A DNA stretch of 64,000 nucleotides. Source: an uncultured Eubacterium sp. Its GTDB lineage: Bacteria > Bacillota > Clostridia > Lachnospirales > Lachnospiraceae. A program made the position numbers and the translations under genes. Shown piece by piece: positions 17,534 to 25,174 of the stretch (its first letter is position 1; each line of letters begins with the position of its first letter). The stretch is from the NCBI GenBank assembly GCA_910584065.1, contig CAJTZN010000011.1:20842-84841 (forward strand). Direction: 5' to 3'. Under the pieces are notes generated by a model. That model made no database searches. It worked only from the letters and a program-made list of their open reading frames with translations, and was not told the DNA's origin.

Positions 17534-18142
17534 ATGAGTGTTTATGGAGTAACGAATACACAGGCTACGACTTATCCCACGACTTCCAACAAGACTACGA
17601 AGCAGGATGATAAGAAAACGTCTGACTCGACATCTGCTAAAAATGATGCCGGTGTCGTTTATGAGCCGTCTAATACTACCAGTGGCAAGGATGCCAATAC
17701 CGTAAAAGATTATTCCAGTATCGTTAAGAAAATGAAATCGGAGTTGAATACAAAAAATCAACAGCTTCAGAATCTGGTAAACGAGCTTTTGGGTAAACAG
17801 GCAAATAAGTACACATCGCTTGCCGATCTGTTCAAAAATGTAAATGCGGATCCGGCGACGATCGCTCAGGCTCAGAAAGACATTGCAGATGATGGTTACT
17901 GGGGTGTCGAGCAGACAAGTGACAGATTTGTTCAAATGGCACAAGCGTTGAGTGGCGGAGACGCTACGAAGGCAGACGAGATGATCGCTGCCATCAAAAA
18001 AGGCTATGAGCAGGCTTCTAAGGCGTGGGGCGACAAGCTCCCAGACATTTGCCAGAGAACGATTGATGCCGCAACAAAAAAATTGGAAGCATGGCGTGAC
18101 GGCCTTTCCAAAAACGAAACAGAAGCAAAAACAGAAGAATAA
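17534..18142 (+). CDS. Uncharacterised cytoplasmic protein, DUF5610-like, sigma-D-type promoter
   Basis: A 202-residue soluble protein without signal peptide or membrane segment. Residues 1-60 are Thr/Ser/Lys-rich and low complexity (MSVYGVTNTQATTYPTTSNK start); residues 60-190 are helical and include ADDGYWGVEQTSDRFVQMAQ and AIKKGYEQASKAWGDKLPDI, which resemble the GY(F/W)-x-x-E-x-T-(A/S)-x-R-(I/F) pattern of DUF5610 proteins; this match is from memory and moderate. An AAGGAGGG site precedes the ATG. The sigma-D-like promoter suggests membership of the late motility regulon. A strong stem-loop follows. No biochemical function can be assigned. Confidence 0.7.
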   Translation: MSVYGVTNTQATTYPTTSNKTTKQDDKKTSDSTSAKNDAGVVYEPSNTTSGKDANTVKDYSSIVKKMKSELNTKNQQLQNLVNELLGKQANKYTSLADLFKNVNADPATIAQAQKDIADDGYWGVEQTSDRFVQMAQALSGGDATKADEMIAAIKKGYEQASKAWGDKLPDICQRTIDAATKKLEAWRDGLSKNETEAKTEE

Positions 18143-18180
18143 ACGATCTGTTACCAGATTTGCAGACAATTCACAGATAC

Positions 18181-18240
18181 ACAAAAAAGGCTTTACAAAC
18201 CGGGATTGCGGGATACCGGGACGTAAGGCCCTTTTTGTTT
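18181..18240. terminator. Bidirectional terminator between convergent genes
   Basis: Long imperfect stem 18181-18202 / 18216-18238 (ACAAAAAAGGCTTTAC paired with GTAAGGCCCTTTTTGT) between the DUF5610-like gene and the REC-SAS gene; T runs lie on both strands. Confidence 0.75.
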
Positions 18241-18245
18241 CTTCT

Positions 18246-19316
18246 TCATTCTTTTGACTGGTCGATCTTATCGCGAATATCCTGCATCTGATAATCGAGT
18301 ACTTCGATCGAATCCGCGCACACTTTTAATAGACTTACAATCTCCTCCGCGTTTTTCACATTCTTTTTGTATTTCAGTTTGTGCTCCACGCTCGCCCAAA
18401 AATCCATGGCGATCGTGCGGAACTGGACCTCCACCTTCATATACTTTTTCTCATTCGACAAAAAGATTGGTATATCTACGATCAGATGCAAACTTCGGTA
18501 TCCATTTTTTTTCGGATTTTTTATGTAATCTTTTCTCTTGATCAGTATAATATCATCCTGCTTGATAAAGAGCTCCGCCAGACGGTAAATATCATCGGGA
18601 AATGAACAGATTACCCGGATTCCCGCGACATCTGTCAGCTTATCGCGAATATTTTCCACCGTTGTCGCATACCCTTTCCGCCTTAATTTCTCATAGATGC
18701 TCTCCGGCGACTTTAACCGGCTTTTGATCGATTCAAACGGATTCCGGTTATACTCCTGGGAAAATTCCTCATTCAATACTTTTAACTTCGTTTCCACTTC
18801 CATGATCGCACACTGGAATTCCATCATCAGATTATTGAACGGTTTCGCATTTCGCAGCTGTTCTGCCTGCATCCGGATGATCTCGTCCTGCTTTTTCATC
18901 GTTTCCGACTGCTCTTCTATTTTATGTTCCAGCTGGTTTTTGCAGGCAAATAATTCCACCGTATTGCGTATCCGGTTTCTGACGATCGATGCCTCGAACG
19001 GTTTGTGGACAAAATCCGAAACGCCCAGTTCAAAACACTGATTTTCAACTTCCACCGCGTCTTCACTGCTTATGACGAGCACCGGGATATGTTTCAGCCA
19101 TCCCCGCTCCTTCATCTCGCTCATCACGGCAAACCCGTCCATTTTCGGCATCTGCAGATCGAGTAAAAGCGCCGCTATCTCATTCCTGTATCCTCCCAGC
19201 TTTCGTACCGCCTGCTCCCCATCCTCCGCCGTTTCCACAATGTATTCATCTTCCAGCATATTGCGCAGCAGTTCGCGATTCACTTCCACATCATCCACTA
19301 CCAATATCCTTTGCAT
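18246..19316 (-). CDS. Response regulator fused to a small (p)ppGpp synthetase
   Basis: A 356-residue fusion. Residues 1-120 are a CheY-type receiver: acidic pair Asp8/Asp9, phosphoacceptor Asp53 in LLLDLQMPKMDG, the Ser of VLVISSED, and the Lys of VHKPFEAS. Residues about 120-165 are a charged coiled coil. Residues about 170-345 are a RelA/SpoT synthetase domain of the single-domain SAS (RelQ/YjbM) kind: ESIKSRLKSPESIYEKL, DVAGIRVICSFPDDIY, KDYIKNPKKNGYRSLHLIV, VEVQFRTIAMDFWASVEHK. No HD hydrolase domain is present. It would make (p)ppGpp from GDP/GTP and ATP, presumably under phosphorylation control. No histidine kinase is adjacent. Start set at 19316 (MQRILVVDD) with GAGGG 6 bp upstream rather than 12 bp earlier. 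Confidence 0.9.
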   Translation of the reverse strand: MQRILVVDDVEVNRELLRNMLEDEYIVETAEDGEQAVRKLGGYRNEIAALLLDLQMPKMDGFAVMSEMKERGWLKHIPVLVISSEDAVEVENQCFELGVSDFVHKPFEASIVRNRIRNTVELFACKNQLEHKIEEQSETMKKQDEIIRMQAEQLRNAKPFNNLMMEFQCAIMEVETKLKVLNEEFSQEYNRNPFESIKSRLKSPESIYEKLRRKGYATTVENIRDKLTDVAGIRVICSFPDDIYRLAELFIKQDDIILIKRKDYIKNPKKNGYRSLHLIVDIPIFLSNEKKYMKVEVQFRTIAMDFWASVEHKLKYKKNVKNAEEIVSLLKVCADSIEVLDYQMQDIRDKIDQSKE

Positions 19317-19490
19317 AATTACCCTCATTTCCGTATTTCACTTTTGCAAATATTGTTAATTACGATCGTGCTCCCAAATCTCCCACTACCAATATAACAA
19401 AAATATTGTTCCTGCACAAGTTTTTTGTAGATTGTTTGTCTGCACTTCCGAATTTATGCCAGTAATAACCTTTTTCATGTTCCGGACTGG

Positions 19491-19519
19491 TTGACAAAAT
19501 TGTTCATATAGGGTACACT
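19491..19519 (+). promoter_or_regulatory. Promoter of the GH43 gene
   Basis: TTGACA (19491-19496), 17-bp spacer, TACACT (19514-19519). The implied 5' UTR is about 100 nt. I see nothing else in the 310-bp gap between the REC-SAS gene and the GH43 gene. Confidence 0.7.
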
Positions 19520-19625
19520 GATTTATGTAGCAATTGTTCATGTGTTGCCTTGAAAATGCAAAATATGTCAAATGGTATGCACAATAGGACATGACACATG
19601 ACTACACAAAAAAGGAGGGTATTGA

Positions 19626-22600
19626 ATGAGGCAAAAACTAAGAAAAACTGTTTGTATGTCTCTCGTCGGCGTGATGACATTTACGAGCGTCTGGAGCAGC
19701 GACATGACAATACAGGCAGCATCAAAACCAAAGAAGATCACGATGAACAAAAAGAACGTCTCTTTGGAAGTGGGGAAAACCTTTAAACTGAAAGTAAAAA
19801 AGGTGAAACCGAAAAAAGCAAGTAAGGCTGTCACTTACAAAACAAACAAAAAGAAAGTTGCCACTGTAAGCAAAAAAGGCGTGATCAAAGCAAAGAGCGC
19901 CGGAACGGCAACAATCACAGTAACGTCAAAGAAAAACAAAAAATTAAAAGTGAAGGTAAAGGTAAACGTGAAAAACAAACAAGTACATCCACCGATAACA
20001 AGCAACGCTCCGGCAGCAAGCAATAGTCCGGCTCAGAGCGCGGCTCCGGGGGCAAGCAGCAATCCGGCCCAGAGCATGGCTCCGGGGGCAAGCAGCAATC
20101 CGGCTCAGAGCGCGGCTCCGGGCGAGAGCACAGTTCCAGGTACAAGCGCGGCTCCGGGTGAGAGCACAGTTCCAGGTACAAGCGCAGCTCCGGATGCAAG
20201 CAGCAATCCAACTCAGAGTACGGCACCAGGCGAGAGCAGTAAGCCAGTTCAGAGTACCGCTCCGGGCGAGAGCAGTAAGCCAGCTCAGAGTACGGCGCCT
20301 ACGCCGACTCCGGTTCCAACTGTGAAACCGACTTTTGCACCATCTACCCAGAGTTATGAATACTTTAATGATTACACATTAGGCTGGTCAGATAAAGAGA
20401 AATGTATCGTCGCATACAAAGACGGTAAAGAAGTAACATTGGCTGAGGCTGGTGCAGAGTTGTATAACAAAAAAACCGACAATATTTTCGCGCAGCATAT
20501 CGCTAACAACAACTGGTACGACGACAAGATCCTGCTGACACCGCCGATCCAGTATACGACTTCGGATGGAAAAGCGCACAACGTGGACAGTATGCTGACT
20601 AATTTCGATTTTATTGCCGATCCTACCTGTATCGATAACTCGAAAAATGATGGAAAATTGTATGTATACGGTACGACGGAAGGTATTGATTACGAGGCAG
20701 GTGCATTAGCGAAAAACGGATACAACAATCATTCCTTAACGATCCTTTCTACAAAGGATATGGTCAACTGGACGGATGAGGGAACTTTGGATAATGAGAA
20801 CTTAACAAACGAGATCTCGACCAAATCATCAAAGGAAAAAACGAAATGCAAATGGGGAACAAAAGCATGGGCTCCTTCCGGACTGAAAATCGACGGTGAC
20901 GGCGATGGAGAAGACGAATACTACATCTTCTATACGAACGGCGGCGCAGTTGGATATGTTCAGGGTGATTCTCCGACAGGCCCATGGAAGGATGATCTGG
21001 GTAAAGTTTTATTCAACCAGTCCACGCCGAACTGTTCCGACGTCGTTTGGTGCTTTGACCCAGCCGTGCTTGTCGATGACAAGGGAGATGCTTACGTTTA
21101 CTTTGGCGGCGGTGTTCCGGGAGATAAGAATCCGACAGCTGCACAAAAAGCTCATCCTCAAACCAGCCGTGTAGCCAAGATCAAATTTGAAAAGGGTACT
21201 GGAAAAGTCTTTTTGGATGGCGAGCCGAAAAAACTCGATGCTTATTATATGTTTGAGGACAGTGAGATCAACCAGTTCCACGGTAAGTATTTCTACTCTT
21301 ACTGTATCAACTTTATGGTTCCTGGTTCACTGAAACCAACCGGCGCTATAAACAAACTTGGTTCCGGCCAAATCGGATGCTATGTATCCAAAGATCCGAT
21401 GAACATTACATTTGATCCTGATAAACAGGAAAGTACAGATGACCTGAAATATCTGGGAGCGATCCTCGACAACCCAAGTGCCATCTACGGGGAAAGCTAT
21501 AACAATCATCACCACATGCAGTCATTCAAAGGCCATGACTACATCTTCTATCACTCAACAATACTGGGCAACACATTGTTCCGTGATAACAAACAGTACA
21601 GAAACCTTCATGTAGATGAGATTTCCGTAGATGAAGCGACAGATGCTATTACTATTACTCCTAGCTATGAAGGGGCTTCACAGATTGAAGATTTTGAACC
21701 TTACAAGAACGAAGATGGTTCTGCAAAATACATCAATGCAACGACAGCAGCATCCAGCGCGGGAGTAAAATCCTCAAGGGATGACGCGATGGTATTGCAG
21801 ACGATCAATGGTTCACCGATGGTTCTTGACGCTATTGACACCGGCGACTGGACATGTATCAAAGGTGTTAATTTCGGCGAAAACGGACTCAAGAACTTCG
21901 GTATGGAGTACTTCTCCGCATCGGATGCCGGAAGAGTTGAGTTGTTCATCGACGACCCGACAAAAATTGAGAACAAAGCTGCAACAATTGACATTTTAGA
22001 GACGACCAATAATAAATATGTGTACAAGAGTGTGGCAACAACAAAAATGGTAACAGGAAAACATGATGTATACTTTGTATTCCGTGGAAGCGGCTATAAA
22101 GTAGCTTCCTGGGCATTCTCCGAAAATGCTGAAGCAGGCGCTCCTGACATCAGTGGCCGCCCGGATGTCCCAACTCCGACTCCTGTACCAACTCCAAATC
22201 CGAATATCAAAACCGGATGGAACGAGGACAAGACAGAGTATTCATTGAAGATTGACGAAACTACTGTAAAGGCCGAAGGTGGCGCAAGCGTTGAATTCAA
22301 TGAAGCAGAAGGAAGCGTAACAATTTGTTACAACCCACAATATCCTGGTGCCTGGTTTAACTTCCCGGATGAAGCAATTGGAAAATTCTCTTCTATTGAG
22401 TTTACTTATAAAGACGCAACCGAAGGAGGATTTGGCTCCGCTGTTCGCTATACTACTTCAAACAACACTGATGAAGAAATCAACTGGGGCGGGTTATTCC
22501 CAGCCGGAGAGGGCCTGCAGACACAGACGATTGAACTGAAAGCGCCTGACAAAGATTTTTCAAAATACAAGATCTTTAGAAATGATTGTGAGGACTGTTA

Positions 22601-22634
22601 TCTGACGGTAACTGCTGTTGTACTGAAAAAATAG
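19626..22634 (+). CDS. Secreted multidomain glycoside hydrolase, family 43 type
   Basis: A 1002-residue extracellular enzyme, probably active on arabinan or arabinoxylan. Order: signal peptide (about 1-32, ending IQAAS); a bacterial Ig-like (BIG2) domain (about 35-118, KKVATVSKKGVIKAKSAGTATITV); a Pro/Ser/Ala linker of about 110 residues made of PGASSNPAQS- and PGESTVPGTSA-type repeats; a five-bladed GH43 propeller (about 235-690) with candidate catalytic acids in FDFIADPTC (Asp331), FDPAVLVDD (Asp478) and EDSEINQ (Glu547); a CBM6-like beta-sandwich (about 695-840, ending YFVFRGSG.K.ASWAFSE); a PTPTPVPTPNPN linker; and a second carbohydrate-binding-like sandwich (about 860-1002). Substrate is inferred from the family only. 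AAGGAGGG 6 bp before ATG. No sortase motif is visible. Confidence 0.85.
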   Translation: MRQKLRKTVCMSLVGVMTFTSVWSSDMTIQAASKPKKITMNKKNVSLEVGKTFKLKVKKVKPKKASKAVTYKTNKKKVATVSKKGVIKAKSAGTATITVTSKKNKKLKVKVKVNVKNKQVHPPITSNAPAASNSPAQSAAPGASSNPAQSMAPGASSNPAQSAAPGESTVPGTSAAPGESTVPGTSAAPDASSNPTQSTAPGESSKPVQSTAPGESSKPAQSTAPTPTPVPTVKPTFAPSTQSYEYFNDYTLGWSDKEKCIVAYKDGKEVTLAEAGAELYNKKTDNIFAQHIANNNWYDDKILLTPPIQYTTSDGKAHNVDSMLTNFDFIADPTCIDNSKNDGKLYVYGTTEGIDYEAGALAKNGYNNHSLTILSTKDMVNWTDEGTLDNENLTNEISTKSSKEKTKCKWGTKAWAPSGLKIDGDGDGEDEYYIFYTNGGAVGYVQGDSPTGPWKDDLGKVLFNQSTPNCSDVVWCFDPAVLVDDKGDAYVYFGGGVPGDKNPTAAQKAHPQTSRVAKIKFEKGTGKVFLDGEPKKLDAYYMFEDSEINQFHGKYFYSYCINFMVPGSLKPTGAINKLGSGQIGCYVSKDPMNITFDPDKQESTDDLKYLGAILDNPSAIYGESYNNHHHMQSFKGHDYIFYHSTILGNTLFRDNKQYRNLHVDEISVDEATDAITITPSYEGASQIEDFEPYKNEDGSAKYINATTAASSAGVKSSRDDAMVLQTINGSPMVLDAIDTGDWTCIKGVNFGENGLKNFGMEYFSASDAGRVELFIDDPTKIENKAATIDILETTNNKYVYKSVATTKMVTGKHDVYFVFRGSGYKVASWAFSENAEAGAPDISGRPDVPTPTPVPTPNPNIKTGWNEDKTEYSLKIDETTVKAEGGASVEFNEAEGSVTICYNPQYPGAWFNFPDEAIGKFSSIEFTYKDATEGGFGSAVRYTTSNNTDEEINWGGLFPAGEGLQTQTIELKAPDKDFSKYKIFRNDCEDCYLTVTAVVLKK
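20022..20310 (+). repeat. In-frame linker repeats in the GH43 gene
   Basis: Imperfect tandem repeats of about 36 bp encoding PGASSNPAQSAA-, PGESTVPGTSAA- and PGESSKPAQSTA-type units, a flexible linker between the BIG2 and catalytic domains. Such repeats can change in number by slippage. Confidence 0.75.
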
Positions 22635-22656
22635 CAGCCTTCACGAAAAAAGTAAC

Positions 22657-22698
22657 AAAAAACAGGGGTATCTGCAAAAGCAGGTACCCCTGTTTTTT
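22657..22698. terminator. Terminator after the GH43 gene
   Basis: AACAGGGGTA (22661-22670) pairs with TACCCCTGTT (22685-22694), with an inner CTGC-AAAA-GCAG stem and flanking A and T runs, so it can serve both this gene and the convergent purine gene. Confidence 0.85.
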
Positions 22699-22719
22699 CG
22701 TTCTGCTTTTCGTTTTAAC

Positions 22720-23898
22720 TTAATGATGGAACAACCGCAACCCCGTAAAACTCATGACAATCCCATGCCTGTCACAGGCATCGATCACATCCTGGTCACG
22801 GATCGATCCGCCCGGCTGCGCGATATATTTCACGCCGCTCCTGAAAGCCCGCTCGACATTATCATCAAACGGGAAAAACGCATCCGATCCGAGCGTGACG
22901 TCCTTCGCGTATTCCTCAAGCCAGGCCGCCTTCTCTTCTTTTTTAAATACCGGCGGTTTCTCGGTAAAATATTTCTCCCAGCAGCCATCCGCCAGAACAT
23001 CCATATAGTCCTCACCGATATAATTATCAATCGCATTATCCCGCTCCGCGCGTTTCATATCCTCTTTGAACGGCAGGTTCAGCACCTGCGGGGACTGGCG
23101 CAAAAACCAGTTATCGGCCTTGCTGCCGGCAAGCCTCGTACAGTGGATCCTCGACTGCTGCCCGGCTCCGATCCCGATCGCCTGTCCGCCTTTGACAAAA
23201 CAAACAGAATTGGACTGCGTATATTTTAAGGTGATCATCGAAATCGCCATATCAATTTTAGCCTGATCGGTAATTTCTTTATTCTTTGTCACGACATTTC
23301 CAAAAAACTCATCGTCAATCACTAGCTCGTTCCGTCCCTGCTCAAACGTAATGCCGAATACTTCCTTGCGCTCTAACTCCTTCGGTTCATAATTCGGATC
23401 GATCTCAATGATCGCGTAATTTCCTTTTTTCTTTTCTTTCAGGATTTCCAACGCTTCCGGCTCATAACCAGGCGCGATGATGCCGTCCGAAAATTCCCTC
23501 TTTATCATCTTAGCCGCGGAAACGTCACACACATCCGAAAGGGAGATAAAATCGCCGTACGAGGACATGCGGTCCGCACCTCTCGCTCTCGCGTAGGCGC
23601 ACGCCAGCGGGGATAATTCACCGAGATCATCGACCCAGTAGATCTTTGCCTCTACCTCACTGAGAGGAAGTCCGACAGCCGCTCCTGCCGGTGATACGTG
23701 CTTAAAAGAGGTGGCTGCCGGAAGTCCTGTCGCTTTCTTCAGCTCTTTGACGAGCTGCCAGCCATTAAACGCATCGAGAAAATTGATATAACCCGGTTTT
23801 CCATTTAACACTTTGATCGGAAGTTCTCCTTCTTCCATAAATATACGGGAAGGCTTTTGGTTTGGATTACAGCCATACTTTAATTCCAGTTCTTTCAT
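22720..23898 (-). CDS. Stand-alone AICAR formyltransferase
   Basis: Transfers a formyl group from 10-formyl-THF to AICAR, the penultimate step of IMP synthesis. The 392-residue protein corresponds to the AICARFT part of PurH without the IMP-cyclohydrolase (MGS-like) domain. Visible are the KYGCNPNQKPSR start, the substrate-site segment SFKHVSPAGAA (the KH-x-N-P-C/A-G motif), SNSVCFVKGGQAIGIGAGQQSR, and DAFFPFDDNVERAFRSGVKYIAQPGGSIRDQDVI near the C-terminus. I place the start at 23898 (MKELELKYG, with AGAAAGGA upstream). It follows the PurO-like gene by 23 bp, and the pair together replaces bifunctional PurH. Confidence 0.9.
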   Translation of the reverse strand: MKELELKYGCNPNQKPSRIFMEEGELPIKVLNGKPGYINFLDAFNGWQLVKELKKATGLPAATSFKHVSPAGAAVGLPLSEVEAKIYWVDDLGELSPLACAYARARGADRMSSYGDFISLSDVCDVSAAKMIKREFSDGIIAPGYEPEALEILKEKKKGNYAIIEIDPNYEPKELERKEVFGITFEQGRNELVIDDEFFGNVVTKNKEITDQAKIDMAISMITLKYTQSNSVCFVKGGQAIGIGAGQQSRIHCTRLAGSKADNWFLRQSPQVLNLPFKEDMKRAERDNAIDNYIGEDYMDVLADGCWEKYFTEKPPVFKKEEKAAWLEEYAKDVTLGSDAFFPFDDNVERAFRSGVKYIAQPGGSIRDQDVIDACDRHGIVMSFTGLRLFHH

Positions 23899-23921
23899 GC
23901 TCTTAGATTCCTTTCTCATTC

Positions 23922-24635
23922 TCATTTATTTTTATTTACGATCTTCGTCCGGTATTCACCGGTAGCGATGTCGATATACCGCACAAACAGGGAAACTTTA
24001 TTGCTCTCATTCAGATTTGTCCAAAGCAGATCCGCAAACGCATCCATATCATCTAAAACGGCCACCGGCTTCGGCTCGCCCTCAAAACTCGGAAGCGGCT
24101 CCCCGTCACACTGATAAGTATGTATAAAACGCCCTTCTCCGGCGATCGGGTCACTGTACGCAAACGTGAAGCGGTTGCACGAATCCGGATTTCCGTGATC
24201 GCTCTTTAAAATCGACAGGGCGTAATTGAAATTGCCGCTCTCTACATGAAGGATACCGGAAATACGCGGCGTATAGTTTGGCCCGTCCGGCTCAAATTCC
24301 CTTGTCCGGAGCGCCTGTTCAAATGTCTGCTGCTTATCCATCATCTCATAAATCGTATCGGTCTGATCCCCGTTCGTAACGATCGTCTTATTTCCGAGTA
24401 CGCGGACCGGAGCGTATATGATCAGGCTCGGATCGCTTAATTTGGAAGGATCGAATGCTTCGGTGCGGATTCCTTCCCCCTCTTCCACAAAAATACGATT
24501 TCTGCTGTTTTCACTGCGCCCCATGATAAAATAGGCTGTGACGGCGTATTTCCCATTCGGGGATTTGCCGATCACGATACCTCTGCCCGGGTACGAGTTC
24601 TCTTTCAGTTCATTTTCCAATGACAACAAATTCAT
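23922..24635 (-). CDS. IMP cyclohydrolase, PurO-like
   Basis: Closes FAICAR to IMP, the last step of purine synthesis. The 237-residue protein matches the IMP_cyclohyd (PurO) family first described in archaea: YPGRGIVIGKSPNGKYAVTAYF, IMGRSENSRNRIF, and the middle block GPNYTPRISGILH. I place the start at 24635 (MNLLSLENELKENSYPGRG) because an AAGGAAGGAG site sits 8 bp upstream; the longer reading runs into the 5' UTR. It forms a two-gene unit with the AICAR formyltransferase, driven by the promoter at 24692-24720. Confidence 0.85.
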   Translation of the reverse strand: MNLLSLENELKENSYPGRGIVIGKSPNGKYAVTAYFIMGRSENSRNRIFVEEGEGIRTEAFDPSKLSDPSLIIYAPVRVLGNKTIVTNGDQTDTIYEMMDKQQTFEQALRTREFEPDGPNYTPRISGILHVESGNFNYALSILKSDHGNPDSCNRFTFAYSDPIAGEGRFIHTYQCDGEPLPSFEGEPKPVAVLDDMDAFADLLWTNLNESNKVSLFVRYIDIATGEYRTKIVNKNK

Positions 24636-24691
24636 AAGATTTCTCCTTCCTTTCGCGTTTACGTTAAACATTATGTTAACCGGTGTCTTTC

Positions 24692-24720
24692 AGTATAGCA
24701 CCAATTAACAAGAAGGACAA
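24692..24720 (-). promoter_or_regulatory. Promoter of the purO-like/AICARFT operon
   Basis: Minus strand TTGTCC (24715-24720), 17-bp spacer, TATACT (24692-24697). No PurR box or purine riboswitch fold was seen in the roughly 50-nt leader. Confidence 0.65.
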
Positions 24721-24732
24721 TAGTTTTTTTAC

Positions 24733-24762
24733 TTGCGGCGTTCTTAGTTCTTGTGTTATAAT
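24733..24762 (+). promoter_or_regulatory. Promoter of the 94-residue gene
   Basis: TTGCGG (24733-24738), 18-bp spacer, TATAAT (24757-24762), divergent from the purine operon promoter 13 bp away. Confidence 0.55.
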
Positions 24763-24826
24763 CAAATCAGACGCGGGAAACATACGCGAATAGACACAGA
24801 ACGTGAACGCGAATGGAGGTAGAGAG

Positions 24827-25111
24827 ATGGCTGGTTTATTTGACAAAGTATCTGATGTGATCAACAATACCGCATATGAGATTTCCGATAAGGCGAAAGA
24901 AATCACCGAAGTTTCTGCTATGAACGGACAGATCCGGAGTCAGGAAAAATCAATTGAGCGGATGTATCTGGAAATCGGACAAAGTTATTATGAAAACCAT
25001 AAGGATGCGGAGAGCGATGATTACATCGGTCTGATACAGAAAATCACGTCAGCGAAAGAAACCGTAGAAAAACTGAAGGAAGACATCAAGACTATAAAAA
25101 ATAAAGACTGA
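24827..25111 (+). CDS. Small coiled-coil protein of unknown function
   Basis: A 94-residue soluble protein starting MAGLFDKVSDVINNTAYE (ATG at 24827 with GGAGG 7 bp upstream). The sequence is almost wholly helical with heptad-like spacing (EKSIERMYLEIGQSYYENH, SAKETVEKLKEDIKTIKNK). Such proteins are widespread in Clostridia, often with a C-terminal zinc ribbon, which is absent here. No enzymatic motif. It stands alone between a promoter and a strong bidirectional terminator. Confidence 0.75.
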   Translation: MAGLFDKVSDVINNTAYEISDKAKEITEVSAMNGQIRSQEKSIERMYLEIGQSYYENHKDAESDDYIGLIQKITSAKETVEKLKEDIKTIKNKD

Positions 25112-25117
25112 AAAATA

Positions 25118-25168
25118 CGGCCGTATCATACTTTCGCCGGAAAAATCCTGCAGCGTATGATACGGCCG
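25118..25168. terminator. Bidirectional terminator, 14-bp perfect stem
   Basis: CGGCCGTATCATAC (25118-25131) pairs perfectly with GTATGATACGGCCG (25155-25168); the 23-nt loop is unusually long. A-rich left and T-rich right flanks serve the convergent genes on both sides. Confidence 0.8.
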
Positions 25169-25174
25169 CATCTT

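Noticed and set aside
17486..18184. Minus-strand 232-codon frame
   Set aside because: Antisense to the gene behind the sigma-D-like promoter; Cys/Phe/Leu-rich composition typical of a shadow.
20022..20310. Regular repeats, considered as a CRISPR array
   Set aside because: Repeats are in-frame, of about 36 bp without unique spacers, and encode a Pro/Ser/Ala linker.
24636..24826. Purine riboswitch or PurR box in front of the PurO-like operon
   Set aside because: The leader is only about 50 nt and no conserved riboswitch core or PurR-like palindrome is visible.
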